Positions 56,384 to 64,000 of a stretch of 64,000 bases of DNA are shown in pieces. The notes under the pieces were generated by a model. That model searched no databases and was not told where the DNA came from. It was given only the letters and a program-made list of their open reading frames with translations. The position numbers and the translations under genes were made by a program. Position 1 is the stretch's first letter. Each line of letters begins with the position of its first letter. Origin of the DNA: Monocercomonoides exilis (lineage: Eukaryota > Preaxostyla > Oxymonadida > Polymastigidae); assembly GCA_001643675.2 (NCBI GenBank), contig LSRY02000035.1, positions 806,001 to 870,000 on the forward strand. Direction: 5' to 3'.

Positions 56384-57150
56384 GCTTTCGAAGAATTGTC
56401 ACTCAATATTTTTTTCCTTTCTGATTGGCGATTATTAGTTTTGTGCTCAATCGCCTGCACATATCGGTTTCGTTCATAAATATTATTCAAATTACCTTTT
56501 TTTATTTTTTTTTTAAAAATTTATATCCATATGCATGATTTTCAGTAAATATTTTTAAACATTTTTGTATTTTGATCTTTTAATAGAAAGTAACAACAAT
56601 TGTATCTTCACAAATAGACTTTATTGTTAGACTTTGATTCATCACATAAGTTAAATCAAAAACCATGATTTATGAAAAAACATTTGACAAATGAATGAAA
56701 ACTATTAGGGAGTATAGCCTTTGAAGAAGAAATGGAAAGTGAAAATATGCGATCTTTTTTTGTTGAAGATATTGCTCTTTGGAAATATTAAAACAAACAT
56801 CGAAAAATAAAATGAAATTCACTAATACACTTTATAAGAGAACTCAATATGAAAATATTTTGGTTAATTCTGGAATAAAACATTTTGAAAATTGATCATA
56901 AAACCTCAATAAATTATTAAATTCAAAATTTAAAGTTTTGTTCTTGCAAACAGAAACTTTTTAAGGTTTCTATAACGAACCAGAAATTGCGTGATATATT
57001 TTAATATCGTTTGTTTCATTTTTAATTTGGATAAAATGATTTCGACCTTGGATAATCATTGTTATTCAGAATTTTATGGAACAGAAATTGATTAATGAAA
57101 AACATTTTGAAAATTCTCAAAAAATCTCGTTAAAAAATGAGAGTTTACTT
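56384..57150. other. Intergenic
   Basis: AT-rich spacer between two plus-strand genes. Nothing recognised. Confidence 0.6.
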
Positions 57151-60100
57151 ATGCATTGCGCAAAATCTCCTTTGAAACAGGTTCTTTATTGAATTTTTCC
57201 AAAGGAAACGTTAATTTTTATTCGATAAATTATCACTTAGATTTCTAAACCTTCAGATTTTCAGCAATCACCATTTAATCTAGAATCTTCTTTTTCTTGT
57301 TTGTGCATTTTTATTTCTTGTTGTATATTTATTTAATAATTTCTTTATTTTATTAAAGCGAACAATCATCTTTCTTCAAGTTCATTCAAAAGCTCTTCGT
57401 CTTACGTTACGGCTTACCAAGAATTACTTGACAACAAAGAGCATCTGCGAAATCCAGACAACCAGTCGCAATTGGATCAAACATCTTTTTTTTCAACGAT
57501 TAGCGAAAAGAACAGTTTAAACTTTCAAAAAACAGAAATGCAGACGAGGAATTTATCTTCAACAATGCAACAAAAACCTAAATTTTCTGTTCCAACAAGA
57601 ATTCCACCTCAAACATCTTTTTCAGACACTTCTCAAAATGAAACATGGAGAAGTGATCCTTTTTGTGTGACAGTACTTCAAGAGGAAAATCCTTCATTGA
57701 CACCACTTGAAGAGGAGAGGACAGGAAAGCTGACACACCATTTGAAACATGGAGCAAAAAACTGTCAGGCAGCTTATTTTGAAAATCAAGAAAGTTCAGA
57801 TGATGAGTTACCACCATCTCAAATGGGGTTGCGTTCACCAATTATCGAAGCTCGAAACATGTTTACGCCACCAAAGAAAGAGAAAAAGTCAAAAAAATCT
57901 GACAGTTTGCAAATTATTAAACCAAATAATATTTGATTTTTTTTTAAAAAAATTTGCTCAATTGATGTTTAATTGATGTAAACTGTGAAATGTCAAAACT
58001 CAATGGAAATTTTAGATAGCAAAGAAGCATACATTCATCGACGTTACAAAGGGAGCGCTGCTTTTAAAGCATATGATACAAGCGCAGCTGCAAATTCGCG
58101 TAAAGAAGACGATAGCCTTCCGTTGTACAGAGCCTATTTTGGTGTTGAAGAACTTCTAAGAGAAAAAGAAGAAGAGAGATTGAGGATGAACGATGCAATT
58201 TCAGAACAGGAAAGAATCGGACTAAGTAACATTGAAGAAGACGAAGACGGATTTATTGGAGAAACTTTGCCCACTACTCCAAAAATGAAGTCATCAATAT
58301 CAAAATCTCAAACGTTTTCTCCTTTCTTCTCTTCCACGACACCACAACATTCACCAATTCTTGTTGCTTCATCAGAAATATACTCAACTCCACCTCCGCC
58401 ATTGCCAAGTCCTCTTAAACAATACGATTCGCTTCTAACCTGCCAGCGAAATCTTCTGAGATACCCATCACGTCAATCGAGAAAGGAACGACACAGACGG
58501 AACAAAGCTGCAATTTATGGTTTGAAAAGTTCTTCTCCTACAAACCAAAAAGGAGAAGATAAAACGGGACTTACGCAAAACAAACCACTTTTTAGTCAGT
58601 CTCAACAAGAACAAATAAAACAAGAGCAAAAGCCAATTCACACATCTGCATATCCATTATCACCTCCACTTTATTCCAAGTCTCCTGAATCTCTTTCAAC
58701 TCCTCTCAAGGTTTCATTTCTTCATACACCAGTCACTTCATCTCCTTCAACTTCTTCGTCAGTCCTGACTGCGTCTTCCTCGTCACCTTTACCATCTTCA
58801 TCATCTTCTTCTATTTCTTCACCAGTACCCTCAACTACTGCTTCTTCATCAATTGCTACCTCTGTTACCTCAACTCAATCCGCCGAGTCTACACCGACCG
58901 AATCATTGACTGAAAACAACTCACCACAATCTGCCAAGTTAAATTCCTCATCTTCCACTTCTTCTCTTTCTTCATCCAGAAACTCTTCTCTGTCAATGTT
59001 GCCTGAGATGGAAGCCTTCCGACAGACTGTCATCGCATCTACACCAACAATCAAGCCGCCAGAGTGGATAAATGTTCTCTCTCCTTCTCCATTGTCGCGC
59101 CGACATCTTTCTTTTGACGAAGCGATTGTTGAAGTTGATGAAGAGGACACGGACATCCCCCCTCAATCGCATTCACAACCTCTTCCTTCTGCAACAGAGC
59201 CTTTGCAGGCAGAAGAAGCTCCTCTTTCAGATCCTTTTGCTGCTGTGCAGAAACTTCCTCATCTGAGTACAGATCCATCACCATTTACTCGTTCTTCTCT
59301 CACTGGAAGGACAGATCCTTCAGAAGTTAAACGCTCAGATCGCTCGCAATCATTAACAGTAACATTGACTCAACATCCAAATACAACCCAATCAACAAAC
59401 AACACATCAAAGCTTGCAATTGTGCTGAACGCAGAAGACGAAGGAAAATTAATAAATGAAAGCAAGCACCCAGAAACATGGCAGCAAAATGGAGCAGTAG
59501 ATTTAGCAGCAAGCCTTAATTCTTTTCAAAAGCTACCACAATCTCCTTCATCATTTCATCGTCGTTCTCTTTCGCAGAATTCTCCTTCTCGCGAACTTAC
59601 AGCATCATCTTTGGGTGCACAAGCCGCAGCAGGTGATCGTCGGCACACCATTGCATCTTTCTCTCCATCATCTCTTTCTGATGAGATGAGCTCAAGAATG
59701 AGTCCACCAGCAGACGAGGCAGAGGCAATGTGGAAAGAGCCATTATCTCCAAGAGCGCAGGAGAAAGAGAGGGAAAAAGTGAAAGGATTACATTCAGCAA
59801 TTTTGCGATCAGTTGGAATCTTAAAAGGATCGATCTACACAAAGAAGAAGAATGAAGCAAACGGAGTAGCAGCAAAGAGCAAGAGAAGTCTGTCCCCATA
59901 TACAAGCGAATCTGCAAATAGCACGCTTAGAAGAGGAAATCAAGACTTTTTGAACTCATCTTCAGTCTCGGGAAAATCAAATTCGTATTTCAGATCGTTA
60001 AACTCTTCTTATACAATGGCTTCAGCAAATGAGGATGAGTCGAGAAGAGGAGGTGATGTTGTACCCGACGAAGAGAATGTGCTATTAAACACATTCAAAG

Positions 60101-61781
60101 AGCTCACACTAAAGAACACTGCAATTCCTGAAATCATTTCTTCCTCATCCACTTCTACGTTTGATTTATGCAAAACATCGCAAAAGAATGAAATACATAC
60201 AGAAGCGAATACAACATTTGACAAAACAAAAACGAAGAAAGCTGCAAGCAAAGAGGTTTCTTTTCTCAAAGAAGATGGAGGATTCCAGCATCCACCAACA
60301 GCTGTTTCTTCTCTTGCTCGAGCAATTCTTACTGAATATGCAAAAGAAGAAGCAAAAATAAGAGAAAACAAAACACAAATAAAGGAGGATGACAAAGATG
60401 CTTTGTCAGTCTCCGGAGTGGAAGGAGAATACGGCGCAGCTTACGGAGCGAGCGATGCATTTGGACTTGAAGGGGCTGGAGAGAGCGGGAAATTGAAAGT
60501 TAAATCAGAGGCTTTGCCATCGGAAACAAACAAAATGAGATGGCTGAACGAAAACAGAGTACAAAAAATGATTTCACCAGCAGCTGTGAAGGTTCTTTTT
60601 TCAATGACGCAGCAACAAAAAATAACTAGTGAAGAAAGAAGTGAGAATGAAACAAAAATGAACAGTGCCGATGACCCAGAACATTCACAAATGCAACATA
60701 GCTCAACCGAATATAGTGAATTTGGAAAGCAAAGCGAAGAGGAGGAAGCAACGGAAGAGAAAATACCGGCACGAGACGAGAGCAAAACAAGCATAACAAT
60801 AATTATTGAAAAAGAGAAAAATAGCGAGAGCGAAGAAAAAGAATTAGAAAGCGATGATTCAAGTGAAACAGAATGGGAAAAGTCGCATGGAAATGAATGG
60901 GCTGAACAAATAAAGAAACGGTCGTTAAGGAAAAAGAGCAGCAAGAGAGAAGGAGAAGGAGAAGGAGAAGGAGAAGATGAAGATGAAAGCGATGAGGAAG
61001 AAGAAAACGATCAGCTCGAAGAAGATAAATGCGAAAGTGCTTCAAGCCTTCCATTTTCAAGCGACGAACACGAACAGCGCAAGTCAAACACAAAGACAAC
61101 ACATGAAAAACGGAAACATTTGACACAAACACAGCTGACATATGGCAAATCTTTCGATGAAGTGGCTCAGATGCCTCAACAAAACGCAAAAATTTCTGCA
61201 AATGAAGACACACGATTATCAGAAACACGGCAAAAGATGAAAGAAGAAAGAGAACAGAGAGAAGAAAGAATGAGAAGGAGAGAAATTGAAAAACAAAAGC
61301 GGCTGAAAGAAGTCCAACGAATTGCCAAGAAAGGAAAATGGGGACTCACTCTTAGAAATGCAAAACGTATGCTTTTTTCACCTTTTCGACATGTTTTTAT
61401 AAATTTAAACACTTTTATATTTTTGAAAAAAAATTTGTTTAAAATTCATTTTTAGCTGAACAACCATCAGCGCTGTCTCAAAAGATAAAAAAATTGAAAG
61501 AAAAAGAAGAGCGTCGGGAAGCGACTCAGATTCTTGCGGGTCAGATGCCAACTCGTGTATTAATGCTGATGACAAAACCAGACACGCGGGAATCTCTTGC
61601 ACTCCGCCCAGCCAGATTCGCGCCTCAGCGGATGTCTCGACATGAAAGCGTCGAAAAAGCGAGGCAGTTGCTTGCTGGACGGACCATTTCTATGCTTTCA
61701 ACAGAAGCAACTCCAGAAGATTTGGCCCTTCAAGAGTTTTCTGATCCAAACGGAACAAAGCTTGGTGGAAGTACATTGTAA
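57151..61781 (+). CDS. Uncharacterised Ser-rich protein, five exons
   Basis: Proposed exons 57151-57180, 57265-57298, 57359-57904, 58016-61366 and 61456-61781 keep phase throughout and give 1,428 aa; introns are 60-111 nt with GTTTG or GTATG donors except the first (GTTCTT). The two small first exons (MHCAKSPLKQ and QSPFNLESSFS) are the least sure part. A conserved-looking segment, KEAYIHRRYKGSAAFKAYD followed by LPLYRAYFGVEELLREKEEE, lies near residue 205. Long Ser/Thr/Pro stretches follow. Near residues 1180-1220 there is an acidic GEGEGEGEDEDESDEEEE run, then a basic coiled coil (REQREERMRRREIEKQKRLK), then a short, non-repetitive C-terminus (AGQMPTRVLMLMTKPDTRES). No domain is recognised. 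Probably a cytoplasmic or nuclear scaffold; function unknown. Confidence 0.65.
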
Positions 61782-62464
61782 ATATCACACATTATTTCAT
61801 ATCATTTGAGATTTGTTAATTATTTTTCTGAAATTCTATTCATGCTTCTTCAAATAAACACTTTGAAGAATTCATTTTCTTTCACAAACACCACCCTTTC
61901 CAATTGACTAATTTATTTAAAGGAAATTTATTTTTCTTTTATTTTCATCCATTTATTCAAAAATCACATGAATGATAAAACCCTTTCTCTCTTTTTCAAT
62001 TCCATTTCATTTTTTTCATTAATTTTTCTTCAATCTCAAAACGATAAACAATCCAAGTTTAATCGTAGATATTTTCTTTCAAATAATGTTGTTTCAATAT
62101 TCACGACTCATTTTGAAGTTTGAAAGAATTAGAGTAAAATTCAGGATGTTATTAAATTTTCAATATTAAAAATAATAAATTAAACTTCCTAAAAACATAG
62201 TCATAACGTTGAACAACATAATGAATAAAAACAAAGATATTGCTCTTTTTGTGATTCTTTCACGACAAATTCATAAATAATAAATTATTATTATTAAATA
62301 AAAAATCTGATATTTCTCTTCATTCCGAAGCAATTTTGTTGTGTCCATATTTTTCATTTATAAATGTGTTTATAATTCACTGTCCTTTGTGAAAAAATAC
62401 GAAAAAGATCAGTTAATGGGCAGTAGTGTCGATAATAATATAAATTATGGCTTGTTTTTGGAAC
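61782..62464. other. Intergenic
   Basis: 683 nt of AT-rich spacer, the upstream region of the polyketide synthase gene. Nothing else is recognised. Confidence 0.6.
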
Positions 62465-64000
62465 ATGTCTTCCGACGAATTGCTTGGTCCACAGGACCCT
62501 GTCGCAGTTGTAGGGCTTGGAGCTCGTTTGCCCGGAGGTGCTAATTCACCTGAACAGTTTTGGAAATTACTTCTTGAAGGATATGATGGAATTTCTGACA
62601 TACCTAAAGAACGTTGGGACGGAGCGTATTTTCATGACCCAGAAAATCTTGGACTCGTTGGTAAATCTATTCAAAATAAAGGTGGTTTTTTGAAAGGATA
62701 TAACATTGATGAAATTGACTTGAAATTCTTTTATCTTTCACCAAGAGAAGCAAAGACTCTTGATCCCAATCAGAGACTTTTGTTGGAGGTTACATATGAA
62801 ACATTTGAAAATGCTGGTGTTCCCTTGGAGCATATCAGCGGTAGCAGGACTGGAGTTTTTGTGGGTATCTCTGCAACAGATTATTCACATTTACAATTTC
62901 CAGACATCAACACAATCGATGTGCACACACAAACAGGCGTTTCCACTTCAATCAACGCAAATAGATTGTCATATTTTTACAATTTAATCGGTCCTTCATT
63001 CATTGTTGATACAGCTTGCTCATCAACACTTGTTGCATTAAACTGTGCTTGTCAATCAATGAGAACCAGAGAATGCGACTCAGCTTTGTGCGGAGCCGTT
63101 AACCTTATGATGTATCCAGAAATCTCAATTGGATTTTCAAAACTTGGAGTTCTCTCGCCTGACGGTCATTGCAAAGCATTTGATGCAAAAGCAAATGGAT
63201 ACGTGAGATCTGAAGGTTGCGGAATGGTTCTTTTGAAACGTCTTTCCGATGCAGAAAGGGATGGTAATCGTATCTATGCAGTTATCAGAGGAACTCATGT
63301 TGGCTCTGATGGGCATTATCAACAACAAATGACTTCTCCATCAGAACAACAACAAGCCGTTGTTTTGAGAGAAATTTTGAAGAAGTCATCAATTCAATCG
63401 GCAGATGTTGGATATGTTGAGTCACATGGAACAGGTACATTCGTTGGAGATCCTATTGAATGCCGTTCTGTAAGCTCAGTGTTGAATATCGGACGAAAGG
63501 ATGATGAACATATTTTAATTGGCTCCGTGAAATCAAATGTGGGCCATTTAGAGCCTGCAGCTGGTATTGTATCAATTATTAAAGTTTCAATGTGCCTTAA
63601 GGAGAAGATGATTCCAGCAACAATCAGCGTAAAAAAACCAAATCCAAATATCGACATGCAGAAACTGAACTTGAAGATCGTAACATCACATATGAAATAT
63701 CCAGAAGGCAGAAACGGAATGCCAAGAACTGCAGTTATTTCCGCTTTTGGCTTTGGAGGAACAAACGGAGGATGCGTGATGCAGGAATACACCGGAAATA
63801 AAGGCTTGAAGGATGTTCCAAGCGGACTTAAGGAAATTGAAAGAGAAGAACTGTTTATTCTTTCAGCCCGATCTGTCGATGCTTTGAAAGGATACGCCAA
63901 AAAATTGGCAGAATTCATGTCTTCACATTCTTGCCCACCCATCCAGCACATCGCATACACACTTGGCTGCCACAGAACACAACACAAGCAATGCAGACTC
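62465..64000 (+). CDS. Type I polyketide synthase, N-terminal part (truncated by window)
   Basis: The frame opens at ATG 62465 (MSSDELLGPQDPVAVVGLGA) and stays open for 512 codons to the window edge. It encodes a complete beta-ketoacyl synthase: active-site Cys185 in VDTACSSTLVALNCACQS, His321 in ESHGTGTFVGDPIE, and His361 in SVKSNVGHLEPAAGI. Near the C-terminal end of the domain are AVISAFGFGGTNGGCV and the linker LFILSARSVDALKGYAKKLA, which in type I PKS leads into an acyltransferase domain, expected beyond 64000. The enzyme would condense acyl units by decarboxylative Claisen reaction in the cytosol. The KS sits at the extreme N-terminus, as in many iterative PKS of protists and bacteria. 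No intron is seen, and Ser tracts, common in the neighbours, are absent. It could be of foreign origin. Confidence 0.88.
   Translation, partial: MSSDELLGPQDPVAVVGLGARLPGGANSPEQFWKLLLEGYDGISDIPKERWDGAYFHDPENLGLVGKSIQNKGGFLKGYNIDEIDLKFFYLSPREAKTLDPNQRLLLEVTYETFENAGVPLEHISGSRTGVFVGISATDYSHLQFPDINTIDVHTQTGVSTSINANRLSYFYNLIGPSFIVDTACSSTLVALNCACQSMRTRECDSALCGAVNLMMYPEISIGFSKLGVLSPDGHCKAFDAKANGYVRSEGCGMVLLKRLSDAERDGNRIYAVIRGTHVGSDGHYQQQMTSPSEQQQAVVLREILKKSSIQSADVGYVESHGTGTFVGDPIECRSVSSVLNIGRKDDEHILIGSVKSNVGHLEPAAGIVSIIKVSMCLKEKMIPATISVKKPNPNIDMQKLNLKIVTSHMKYPEGRNGMPRTAVISAFGFGGTNGGCVMQEYTGNKGLKDVPSGLKEIEREELFILSARSVDALKGYAKKLAEFMSSHSCPPIQHIAYTLGCHRTQHKQCRL

Overview
The window is nuclear DNA from a protist and is AT-rich. 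The genes use the standard code: TAA, TAG and TGA all end reading frames here. Most genes are split by short introns, usually 45-120 nt, with donors of the form GTTTG or GTATG and acceptors ending TAG, CAG or AAG. Most proteins carry long Ser tracts. A two-exon protein family (10.4-12.9 kb), a beta-helix-like surface-protein relic (3.3 kb) and the intron style resemble oxymonads of the Monocercomonoides/Blattamonas type (Preaxostyla, Metamonada). That assignment comes from memory of such proteins and is not proven by the sequence.

Left part (1-21.7 kb). This is accessory and gene-poor. It holds an unknown acidic-tailed protein (599-1711), a SPRY-like protein (1810-2753), about 5.5 kb of apparently decayed sequence, an uncharacterised Ser-rich protein (8406-9977), a tail-to-tail pair of paralogues of which the second has lost its first exon beside a (CTTT)n microsatellite, a 4-kb stretch of broken reading frames, a DDE-transposase relic (18.7 kb) and one copy of a small inverted-repeat element (19.7 kb).

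Middle (21.8-50.0 kb). Seven genes lie on the minus strand. They are a very large TRAPPC10/Trs130-like tether subunit, a CDK20/CCRK-like kinase, a small WH1-domain protein, a MAK/ICK-type kinase with a TEY activation motif, a 2,189-residue coiled-coil protein, a phosducin-like PhLP2/PDCL3 protein and a 14-exon MFSD1-like transporter with a long cytosolic tail. I rebuilt exon structures for these by joining phase-consistent splice sites; splicing of the WH1 gene stays partly open. In other eukaryotes CDK20 is the activating kinase of MAK/ICK, so the two kinases form a plausible functional pair for control of flagellum length. The other genes point to membrane traffic and protein folding.

Right part (50-64 kb). 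An intergenic stretch carries the second copy of the small element and a nearly perfect 144-bp inverted repeat. It is followed on the plus strand by an intronless P4-ATPase lipid flippase, a five-exon unknown Ser-rich protein and the start of a type I polyketide synthase, whose ketosynthase domain is complete in its catalytic residues but which runs off the window.
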